This document shows positions 51,177-59,884 of a DNA stretch of 64,000 nt, in pieces (position 1 is the first letter of the stretch; each line of letters starts with the position of its first letter). Both the position numbers and the translations under genes were made by a program. The notes beneath the pieces are model-generated. The model was not told the DNA's origin. It was given only the letters and a program-made list of their open reading frames with translations, and searched no databases. This DNA is from Staphylococcus arlettae. GTDB lineage: Bacteria > Bacillota > Bacilli > Staphylococcales > Staphylococcaceae. The DNA lies in contig NZ_PPQB01000005.1 of NCBI RefSeq assembly GCF_002902345.1, positions 215,702-279,701 on the forward strand, written 5' to 3'.

Positions 51177-52409
51177 ATGGGAGAAAAATTAAAAAATGGT
51201 GAAACTGATGGTCAATTTACAAAAAATCATAAAAGACTGTTATTAGGTTCAGTCTTTTTAATGGCGACATCAGCTATTGGACCAGCCTTTCTAACACAAA
51301 CTGCAGTATTTACTGCACAATTTGCTGCTAGCTTTGCTTTTGCCATTTTATTGTCGATATTAATTGATATCGGAGCACAAATTAACATTTGGCGAGTACT
51401 TATAGTAACTGGAAAAAGGGGTCAAGAGGTAGCCAATGATATAGTCAGTGGACTAGGCACATTTATATCCATTTTAATTGCCATAGGTGGGTTAGCATTT
51501 AATATAGGTAATATTGCTGGTGCTGGTTTAGGACTAAACGCCATTTTTGGCTTAGATATTAAGGTTGGAGCTGCAATTACTGCAATATTATCTATTACTA
51601 TTTTCCTAAGTCGTAGTGGCCAAAAAATTATGGATGTAGTCACGATGTTTTTAGGTGTGCTTATGATAATTGTAGTGGCAATCGTAATGGTTAAAGCCAA
51701 TCCACCTTATGGATATGCATTAACGCATATGATTGTACCTGAAAATCCATTGGCATTAGTGTTACCGATTATTACACTGGTAGGAGGAACTGTAGGTGGT
51801 TACATTACTTTCGCTGGGGCACATAGAATATTAGATTCTGGTATTAAAGGAAAAGCCTTTTTACCGTTTGTGAACAAAGCTGCAGTGGCCGGTATCTTAA
51901 CTACTGGAGTACTAAGAACACTTCTATTTTTAGGTGTATTAGGTGTGGTTGTCACTGGTGTAACGCTTAGTTCAGAAAATCCTCCTGCATCAGTTTTTGA
52001 ACACGTGCTAGGGCCAATAGGGAAAAATATTTTTGGTGTAGTATTGTTTGCTGCAGCCATGTCATCAGTTATTGGTTCAGCGTATACGAGTTCAACATTT
52101 TTAAAAACTTTACACAAATCATTATATACAAAGAGTAATTTAATGGTTATTCTATTTATTGTTGTATCAACTATTATTTTCCTATTCTTAGGTAAGCCAG
52201 TAACATTATTAATTGTTGCAGGCGCGTTAAATGGTTTAATTTTACCAATTACACTCGGTACAATTTTAATTGCGAGTAAGCGTAAATCAATTGTTGGTGA
52301 TTATAAACACCCTACGTGGATGCTTGTTTTCGGTATTATCGCAGTTATTGTAACGGTGGTAACAGGTATTTACTCATTACAAAGTTTAAGCACGCTGTTT
52401 GGAATGTAA
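51177..52409 (+). CDS. NRAMP-related membrane transporter (YcsG-like)
   Basis: The 410-aa protein has about eleven membrane helices and belongs to the NRAMP superfamily, as YcsG does beside the pxpA homologue ycsF in Bacillus. In helix 1 the canonical metal motif DPGN is absent (the region reads ATSAIGPAFLTQTAVFTAQ). In helix 6 the usual metal-ligand Met in an MPH motif is replaced by a GGYITFAGAHR segment. It therefore probably does not carry manganese or iron. Being last in the pxp-acc operon, it may import the operon's substrate, for example 5-oxoproline or another lactam or amide. That role is inference. Confidence 0.82.
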   Translation: MGEKLKNGETDGQFTKNHKRLLLGSVFLMATSAIGPAFLTQTAVFTAQFAASFAFAILLSILIDIGAQINIWRVLIVTGKRGQEVANDIVSGLGTFISILIAIGGLAFNIGNIAGAGLGLNAIFGLDIKVGAAITAILSITIFLSRSGQKIMDVVTMFLGVLMIIVVAIVMVKANPPYGYALTHMIVPENPLALVLPIITLVGGTVGGYITFAGAHRILDSGIKGKAFLPFVNKAAVAGILTTGVLRTLLFLGVLGVVVTGVTLSSENPPASVFEHVLGPIGKNIFGVVLFAAAMSSVIGSAYTSSTFLKTLHKSLYTKSNLMVILFIVVSTIIFLFLGKPVTLLIVAGALNGLILPITLGTILIASKRKSIVGDYKHPTWMLVFGIIAVIVTVVTGIYSLQSLSTLFGM

Positions 52410-52430
52410 AGTTAGGATCAATATATGTAT

Positions 52431-52475
52431 AAGCGTAAATTCAACACCGACTATTTGTTGAATTTACGCTTTTCT
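52431..52475 (+). terminator. Terminator of the pxp-acc operon
   Basis: AAGCGTAAATTCAACA pairs perfectly with TGTTGAATTTACGCTT around CCGACTATT, followed by TTCTTATTT. Confidence 0.9.
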
Positions 52476-52546
52476 TATTTACACCATTACTAAAATGATA
52501 ATAGTACATAAATATTATCTATAGCCGATTAAATGAAAATAACTTG

Positions 52547-52643
52547 TTGGCAGTTTTTTGTGTACACTTTCCGCAGCCACTGACTTAGCCTGTAGTTTTT
52601 GCTAGTGGTCTTCCCGTAGGAGTCGCTTCAATTCACTGCTAAT
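52547..52643. repeat. Dispersed intergenic repeat, copy 4
   Basis: TTGGCAGT at 52547-52554 leads into GTACACTTTCCGCAGCCACTG, TTAGCCTGTAGTTTTTG and TTCCCGTAGGAGTCGCTTC, ending in a decayed CACTGCTAA. It lacks the 5' hairpin of copies 2 and 3. Confidence 0.75.
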
Positions 52644-52790
52644 GTTAAACTGAAAAATTATAATATATAAATTAAACAAAGGCGGTGTTTATCATATTAA
52701 ATAAATCAACTGACAAAATAAAAGATGTTTAGCTTATTAGTTGATGGGTATTAACTAGTAGACAATAATTTTATACTTTCATTTTGTGCG

Positions 52791-52825
52791 AACGTCATTC
52801 AAAATACAGAATGGCGTTTTTATTT
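52791..52825 (+). terminator. Orphan terminator between the pxp operon and mtnN
   Basis: AACGTCATTC (52791-52800) pairs with GAATGGCGTT (52809-52818, one G-U), then TTTATTTG. No ORF of note precedes it, so it may end a small RNA starting somewhere after 52680. The rest of the 568-base gap 52410-52977 holds the operon terminator, repeat copy 4 and no gene. Confidence 0.65.
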
Positions 52826-52977
52826 GCTATTATTAAATTGCAATAAAATATTAGGATATACGTATATATTTGCAGTGTATTACTTGGAGATTATGTATTT
52901 CAAATCTTTGTATCGAGCATTCAAATGAAATGTGATAAAATAGCAAAGGCTATGAATTTACAATGAGGTGACTTATA

Positions 52978-53664
52978 ATGATAGGTATAATTGGCGCAAT
53001 GGAAGAAGAAGTTGCGATATTAAAAAATAACTTAGTGAACTTAAGTGAGATAACTGTAGGTCACGTGAAATTTTATAAAGGTTTATTAAACAATAAGGAA
53101 GTAGTTTTGTCTCAAAGTGGTATAGGTAAAGTGAACGTTGCAATTTCTACTACTTTATTGATTGAAAAGTTTCATCCGGACATGATTATCAATACTGGTT
53201 CAGCTGGAGCATTAGATGAACATTTATCAGTAGGTGATGTTGTAGTTAGTAGTGATGTTGCATATCATGATGCAGATGCAACTGCTTTTGGTTACGAGTT
53301 TGGACAAATTCCACAAATGCCATTAACGTTTACTGCTGATGACAGGCTGTTGACACTTGCAGAGAATGCTATTAACGCTATTCAACATACTGCTAAGACC
53401 GGATTAATAGTTAGTGGTGATAGTTTTATTGGTTCTACTACACAAAAACAAAAAATAAAACAACAATTTCCAGAAGCGTTGGCTGTAGAAATGGAAGCCA
53501 CAGCAATTGCTCAAACTTGTTATCAATTTAACGTACCTTTCATTATTACACGTGCTATATCAGATTTAGCAAATGGTGATGCAGGTATTTCATTTGATGA
53601 ATTTTTAAAAACTGCTGCTGTATCGTCAAGTAATATGGTAGAATGTTTGATTAAATCAATTTAA
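52978..53664 (+). CDS. mtnN: 5'-methylthioadenosine/S-adenosylhomocysteine nucleosidase
   Basis: MtnN (Pfs) cleaves MTA and SAH to recycle SAM by-products. The 228-aa protein has [15 protein letters not shown] with the catalytic Glu near residue 12, the INTGSAGAL segment, [14 protein letters not shown] (about 168-181) and the catalytic Asp in [11 protein letters not shown] (about 195-205). GAGGTG lies upstream. It precedes the yqeG operon with a 20-base gap and may be cotranscribed. Confidence 0.96.
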   Translation: MIGIIGAMEEEVAILKNNLVNLSEITVGHVKFYKGLLNNKEVVLSQSGIGKVNVAISTTLLIEKFHPDMIINTGSAGALDEHLSVGDVVVSSDVAYHDADATAFGYEFGQIPQMPLTFTADDRLLTLAENAINAIQHTAKTGLIVSGDSFIGSTTQKQKIKQQFPEALAVEMEATAIAQTCYQFNVPFIITRAISDLANGDAGISFDEFLKTAAVSSSNMVECLIKSI

Positions 53665-53684
53665 TAATAAAGGTGAATTTAATT

Positions 53685-54212
53685 ATGGGGATATTTAAAA
53701 AGTATTTTATGCCAAACGAATATGTAAAATCAATTTTTCAAATTGATATTGCAAAATTAGCTGAAAGTGGCGTAAAAGGTATTATAACTGACTTAGATAA
53801 TACACTAGTAGGTTGGGATGTTGAAGAACCAACTGAAGAGGTAAAGGCATGGTTTCAAAAAGCAAAAAAGCATGGTATCACGGTAACAATCGTATCTAAC
53901 AATAATGAACGTCGTGTAGCTGAATTTGCCAAACCATTAGAAGTAGACTGTATTTTTAAAGCTCGTAAACCAAGAGGTAAAGCATTTAATCGTGCTACTA
54001 AACAAATGGCATTACAACCAGATGAAGTTGTAGTGATTGGTGATCAAATGTTGACTGATGTATTCGGAGGCAAACGACGTGGCTTATTTACAATAATGGT
54101 AGTACCTGTTAAACAAACAGATGGATTTGTAACTAAATTTAACCGCATTATTGAACGTAGATTATTACAACATTTCAGAAAAAAAGGATACATTACATGG
54201 GAGGAAAATTGA
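53685..54212 (+). CDS. yqeG: HAD superfamily phosphatase YqeG
   Basis: ATG 53685 follows AAAGGTG and gives 175 aa (MGIFKKYFMPNEYV). The HAD IIIA-type motifs are GIITDLDNTLVGWD (nucleophile Asp in DLDNT, about 32-40), TIVSNNNERRV (about 70) and VVIGDQMLTDVFGGKR (about 112-127). The substrate is not established. Its stop is directly followed by the yqeH start (TTG), as in the conserved Firmicute yqeG-yqeH-aroE operon. Confidence 0.9.
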   Translation: MGIFKKYFMPNEYVKSIFQIDIAKLAESGVKGIITDLDNTLVGWDVEEPTEEVKAWFQKAKKHGITVTIVSNNNERRVAEFAKPLEVDCIFKARKPRGKAFNRATKQMALQPDEVVVIGDQMLTDVFGGKRRGLFTIMVVPVKQTDGFVTKFNRIIERRLLQHFRKKGYITWEEN

Positions 54213-55319
54213 TTGAGTGAATTAGACGAACTTAAATGTATAGGTTGTGGCGCACCATTGCAATCTGACAATCCAGAAGCGGCAGGCTATGTCCCAGAAC
54301 ATAATTTATTTCGAGAAGATGTTATTTGTAAACGTTGTTTCCGATTGAAAAATTATAACGAAGTGCAAGATGTCGGTATGAATAGTGATGATTTCCTAAA
54401 CTTATTAAATGGCTTAGCAGATAAAAAAGGCATTATTGTTAATGTTGTCGATGTTTTTGATTTTGAAGGTTCATTTATCAATGCGCTAAAACGCATTGTT
54501 GGTAATAAAAAAGTTATACTAGTAGCAAACAAATTAGATTTATTACCTAAACAAATTAATAAGCGTCGAGTGACAGAATGGTTAAAGAAAACAGCACGAA
54601 AATATGGACTTGAAGCGGAAACAGTTGTTCTAATATCGGCTGAGAAAGGCTGGGGTATTGACGATTTAATGCAGGCTATTGAGTCACATCGTAATCAACA
54701 AGATGTTTATATCGTGGGCACTACAAATGTAGGTAAATCTACATTGATAAATAAATTAATTGAACAAAGTGTCGGTGAAAAGGATACAGTAACAACATCT
54801 CGTTTCCCAGGTACAACGCTTGATATGATTGATATACCACTGGATGAAACTTCATTTATGTTTGATACGCCAGGTATTATACAAGAACATCAAATGACAC
54901 ATTTTGTTAGTGATAAAGAATTAAAAACAATAATGCCTAAAAATGAAGTAAAACAACGTGTTTATCAATTAAATGAAGGACAAACACTATTTTTTGGTGG
55001 GTTGGCACGTATTGACTATGTTGTTGGTGGTAAACGACCATTAATTTGTTATTTTTCCAATAATTTAAAAATCCATAGAACTAAAACAGAAAAGGCGAAC
55101 GACTTATGGAGAAATCAACTAGGTTCAGTACTAACACCACCAAGTGATCCGACACAATTTGATTTGGATAATGTTAAAGCCGTTAGATTAGAAACTGGTA
55201 AAGAAAAACGTGATGTAATGATTGCTGGTCTAGGTTTTATTACTATAGATGCTGGTGCTAAAGTTATTGTGAGAGTACCTAAAAATGTAGATGTGATATT
55301 AAGAAATTCAATAATGTAA
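54213..55319 (+). CDS. yqeH: Ribosome biogenesis GTPase YqeH
   Basis: YqeH is a circularly permuted GTPase needed for 30S assembly. The 368-aa product starts at TTG after GGGAGGAAAA. It has an N-terminal zinc finger (CIGCGAP and VICKRCFRL, Cys pairs about residues 10-13 and 38-41). The permuted G motifs come next: NKLDLLP (G4) before TTNVGKSTLIN (G1), then SRFPGTTLD and FDTPG. A C-terminal domain follows. aroE begins 13 bases on. Confidence 0.95.
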   Translation: MSELDELKCIGCGAPLQSDNPEAAGYVPEHNLFREDVICKRCFRLKNYNEVQDVGMNSDDFLNLLNGLADKKGIIVNVVDVFDFEGSFINALKRIVGNKKVILVANKLDLLPKQINKRRVTEWLKKTARKYGLEAETVVLISAEKGWGIDDLMQAIESHRNQQDVYIVGTTNVGKSTLINKLIEQSVGEKDTVTTSRFPGTTLDMIDIPLDETSFMFDTPGIIQEHQMTHFVSDKELKTIMPKNEVKQRVYQLNEGQTLFFGGLARIDYVVGGKRPLICYFSNNLKIHRTKTEKANDLWRNQLGSVLTPPSDPTQFDLDNVKAVRLETGKEKRDVMIAGLGFITIDAGAKVIVRVPKNVDVILRNSIM

Positions 55320-55332
55320 GGTGTGATTAACA

Positions 55333-56130
55333 TTGAAGTTTGCAGTAATTGGAAGTCCTATCGAACACTCATTATCACCTGTAATGCATAATGCCAATTT
55401 TAAGGCGGTTGGTGATCAACACACTTACGATGCATTACGCATTGATCCTCAGCACTTTCATTCAATCAAAGAAATAATTAAGGAACAGGGTTTAGATGGC
55501 TTTAATGTTACAATTCCGCATAAAGAAAGTATTCTTCCTTATTTAGATGAAATTGATGAACAAGCCGAAACGGTGGGTGCAGTTAATACCGTGTTAATCC
55601 AAGACGATAAATGGATTGGCTATAATACAGATGGTATCGGTTATGTAAAATCTTTAAAAGAGGTTTATCCCGATTTAGAAAATGCATATATTTTAATTTT
55701 AGGGGCAGGTGGCGCAAGTAAAGGCATTACAAATGAATTAATAAAATACGTCAATCCTAAAATTACAGTTGCTAATAGAACATTATCCCGCTTTGATCAT
55801 TGGAATTTAGATGTCAATACTGCCTCATTAGTAGATGTTGAACCAGTGTTGTCAGAGTTTGATATAATTATCAATACAACACCTGCAGGTATGGATGATA
55901 ATTTAGAATTACCTATTCATTTAGATTATTTATCACCACAAACACTTGTGAGTGATATTGTTTATGTGCCGTTTAAAACGCCTATTCTAGCTGCTGCCGA
56001 ACAAAAAGGAAACCCAATTCATAATGGTTTAGATATGTTTGTGTATCAAGGAGCAGAAAGCTACAAAATATGGACACAACAACAACCAAATTATGATGTT
56101 ATGAGAAGTACAGTACTAAATTATTTATAA
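55333..56130 (+). CDS. aroE: Shikimate dehydrogenase
   Basis: AroE reduces 3-dehydroshikimate with NADPH. The 265-aa protein starts at TTG ([20 protein letters not shown], substrate site Ser-x-Ser). Catalytic Lys and Asp lie in NVTIPHKE and NTDGIGY. The NADP loop [10 protein letters not shown] lies at about 118-127 and NTTPAGM at about 180. AAGGTGTG precedes the start. Confidence 0.96.
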   Translation: MKFAVIGSPIEHSLSPVMHNANFKAVGDQHTYDALRIDPQHFHSIKEIIKEQGLDGFNVTIPHKESILPYLDEIDEQAETVGAVNTVLIQDDKWIGYNTDGIGYVKSLKEVYPDLENAYILILGAGGASKGITNELIKYVNPKITVANRTLSRFDHWNLDVNTASLVDVEPVLSEFDIIINTTPAGMDDNLELPIHLDYLSPQTLVSDIVYVPFKTPILAAAEQKGNPIHNGLDMFVYQGAESYKIWTQQQPNYDVMRSTVLNYL

Positions 56131-56142
56131 AGGAGCATATCT

Positions 56143-57579
<1,437 letters not shown>

Positions 57580-57933
57580 ATGAATTCAAATCAATTATTA
57601 AACATTGCTGTCGAAGCAACAGAAAACAAAAAAGCAGAAGATATTATTTCAATTAACATGAAAGAAATTAGTGATATGACTGATTATTTCGTAGTCTGCC
57701 ACGGAAATAATGAAAGACAAGTGCAATCAATAGCTAAAGCCGTTAAAGATAGCGCACAAGAAGCTGAAATTGAAGTGAAACGCATGGAGGGCTATAACGA
57801 AGCAAGATGGGTCCTTATCGATTTAGCAGATGTTGTTGTTCATATTTTCCATAAAGATGAGCGTGATTATTATAATGTTGAGAAATTGTATCGAGATGCT
57901 CCTATCGAAACGTACAGACAGGCTGTTTATTAA
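57580..57933 (+). CDS. rsfS: Ribosomal silencing factor RsfS
   Basis: RsfS binds L14 and blocks subunit joining during starvation. The 117-aa protein has the motifs DIISINMKEISDMTDYFVVCHGNNERQ (about 20-46) and GYNEARWVLIDLADVVVHIF (about 68-87). It was formerly named YqeL/RsfA/YbeB. It is coupled to yqeK (no gap) and to yqeM (2-base gap). Confidence 0.96.
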   Translation: MNSNQLLNIAVEATENKKAEDIISINMKEISDMTDYFVVCHGNNERQVQSIAKAVKDSAQEAEIEVKRMEGYNEARWVLIDLADVVVHIFHKDERDYYNVEKLYRDAPIETYRQAVY

Positions 57934-57935
57934 TT

Positions 57936-58652
57936 ATGGTCCAATACGAGGAATTGAGTTTATTTTATGATCAATTAACATTTGATCAACCCTATGAGTC
58001 TTGGCTAGCAATAGTCAATCAATTTTCTAATGATAAGCAATCAATTCTAGATATTGGTTGTGGAACGGGTAGTTTAACAAGCTTATTAACTGAATTTGAT
58101 CAAGTCACTGGTATGGATTTGAGTATCGATATGTTAAGTTTAGCCTCATCAAAATCACAAAGTGTAAATTGGATAGAAGGTGATATGACCGATTTTAATT
58201 TAAATCAGTCATTCAGCGTCATTTCAATATTTTGTGACTCATTAAATTATTTAACTAGTAAGGCAGAAGTCCAATTTACTTTTGAACACGTTTATCAACA
58301 TTTATCACCTGATGGTGTGTTTATGTTTGACGTTCATACCATTTATAAAATGCAAACGCTTTTCAATAACCAAAGTTATATTAATGAAACAGCAGATGTG
58401 TTTTTAGGATGGGACGCAGTAGTAGGAGAAGAACCTTACAGTGTATGGCATGATATGACGTTTTTTGTGAGCCAAACAAATGGCGTTTATAAGAGGTTTG
58501 ATGAATCACATTATCAACGTTCTTTTGAAGAAGCTGAATATCGACATTTATTACAAGCTGCAGGCTTCACAAATATATCGACATTCGTAGATTTTGATAC
58601 AACGAATCACAGTGAAGAAGGCTACAGACTATTTTTCATTGTTCGTAAATAA
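57936..58652 (+). CDS. yqeM: Class I SAM-dependent methyltransferase YqeM
   Basis: The 238-aa protein has the SAM loop ILDIGCGTGSLTSLL (about 38-52), GMDLSIDML and the post-II region VISIFCDSLNYL. The N-terminal SLFYDQLTFDQPYESWL is typical of the YqeM family in this operon. The substrate is unknown. It is the last gene before the comE locus; a long hairpin follows its stop. Confidence 0.88.
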   Translation: MVQYEELSLFYDQLTFDQPYESWLAIVNQFSNDKQSILDIGCGTGSLTSLLTEFDQVTGMDLSIDMLSLASSKSQSVNWIEGDMTDFNLNQSFSVISIFCDSLNYLTSKAEVQFTFEHVYQHLSPDGVFMFDVHTIYKMQTLFNNQSYINETADVFLGWDAVVGEEPYSVWHDMTFFVSQTNGVYKRFDESHYQRSFEEAEYRHLLQAAGFTNISTFVDFDTTNHSEEGYRLFFIVRK

Positions 58653-58655
58653 AGT

Positions 58656-58698
58656 AAAATCACTCCTTTGTACGTGTATTGTATAAAGGAGTGATTTT
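58656..58698 (+). promoter_or_regulatory. Hairpin that sequesters the comEA ribosome binding site
   Basis: Arms 58656-58673 and 58681-58698 pair over 18 bp with a single G-U, around a 7-base loop. The comEA Shine-Dalgarno (AAAGGAGTG, 58685-58693) lies wholly in the 3' arm and the ATG is two bases after it. It can end transcription from yqeM, and in any read-through RNA it would block comEA translation. Confidence 0.75.
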
Positions 58699-58700
58699 AT

Positions 58701-59339
58701 ATGTTAAAACGATTTGAACAACTGAAGTTGTGGATTATCGATAGAATAATTTATGTCGTAGGTGCATTTTTATTATGTTTTTTTATTGGTGTGTTGTTAG
58801 TTAAAGTATATTCCACACCATCGCAATCAAAAGAAGTTGTTCATCCTTCGCATATTAATGATAAGGCTAAAGAAGTTAAGTCAAATTCTGCTGTCTCTAA
58901 TTCAAAAGGAAATGAGTTTATTTATGTTGATATAAAAGGATCCGTTGAAAAGCCTAATGTCTATAAAATGAGATCTTCTGATAGAGTAAAGCAGTTATTA
59001 GAAAAAGCAGTGCCGACAACGGATGCTGATTTGAATCAAATTAACCTTGCCGAAAAATTAATAGATCAAAAATTAATCATTATTCCTCGAAAAGGGGAAA
59101 TAACAACAAATATAGCTACACAGTTTAAGACAGATAAAAGCAATCAACAACAAGTAAATCTCAATACTGCAACCGAAGAAGAATTGAAAAATGTCAATGG
59201 TATTGGACCGGCTAAAGCACAAGCTATTATTGAATATCGAACTAATAATGGTCCTTTTGAGAGTGTTGAACAATTAAAAGAAATCAGAGGCATTGGTGAC
59301 AAAACATTCGAAAGATTACAAAGCGAATTTACCGTTTAA
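58701..59339 (+). CDS. comEA: Competence DNA receptor ComEA
   Basis: ComEA binds double-stranded DNA at the cell surface during natural transformation. The 212-aa protein has one N-terminal membrane helix (about 16-36), a linker and an SLBB domain (about 72-130, FIYVDIKGSVEKPNVYKM). Two C-terminal helix-hairpin-helix motifs follow (VNLNTATEEELKNVNGIGPAKAQAI and LKEIRGIGDKTFERL). The ribosome site is buried in a long hairpin. comEB and comEC follow. Confidence 0.95.
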   Translation: MLKRFEQLKLWIIDRIIYVVGAFLLCFFIGVLLVKVYSTPSQSKEVVHPSHINDKAKEVKSNSAVSNSKGNEFIYVDIKGSVEKPNVYKMRSSDRVKQLLEKAVPTTDADLNQINLAEKLIDQKLIIIPRKGEITTNIATQFKTDKSNQQQVNLNTATEEELKNVNGIGPAKAQAIIEYRTNNGPFESVEQLKEIRGIGDKTFERLQSEFTV

Positions 59340-59418
59340 TAATGTTGCATAATTAAGGTATACAAATTAATCTATAATTAATGATAAATTATACATATAA
59401 ATTGGAGGCGCTCAAATA

Positions 59419-59880
59419 ATGGAACGAATCAAATGGGAAGAGTATTTCATGGCACAAAGTCAATTATTAGCATTACGTTCTACGTGCGAAAGATTATCGG
59501 TAGGTGCAACAATTGTTAAAGATAATAGAATTATTGCAGGTGGCTATAATGGTTCTGTGGCAGGGGAAGTACATTGCATTGATGAAGGATGCTTAATAGA
59601 AGATGGTCATTGTATTAGAACAATTCATGCTGAAATGAATGCTTTGTTGCAATGTGCCAAACAAGGTGTGTCGTCAGCAGGAGCAACTATTTATGTCACA
59701 CATTTTCCTTGTCTCAATTGTACAAAATCAATTATTCAAGCTGGCATCACAACAATTTATTATGCTGAAGATTATCATAATCATCATTACGCTATACAAC
59801 TTCTTGAACAAGAGGGTATTGAGTATAAAAAAATACCATTTAATCAACAACATGTGGCTCAATACTTATTGAATAACTAA
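59419..59880 (+). CDS. comEB: ComE operon protein 2 (dCMP deaminase type)
   Basis: The 153-aa cytidine/deoxycytidylate deaminase has the zinc motifs IHAEMNALLQ (HAE, about 72-74) and FPCLNCTKSI (PCxxC, about 98-104). The N-terminal SVGATIVKDNRIIAGGYNGS is the fold signature. The comEB position in com operons is conserved, although the enzyme is not essential for DNA uptake in Bacillus. GGAGGCG lies before the ATG; comEC follows after 4 bases. Confidence 0.94.
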   Translation: MERIKWEEYFMAQSQLLALRSTCERLSVGATIVKDNRIIAGGYNGSVAGEVHCIDEGCLIEDGHCIRTIHAEMNALLQCAKQGVSSAGATIYVTHFPCLNCTKSIIQAGITTIYYAEDYHNHHYAIQLLEQEGIEYKKIPFNQQHVAQYLLNN

Positions 59881-59884
59881 TTTT

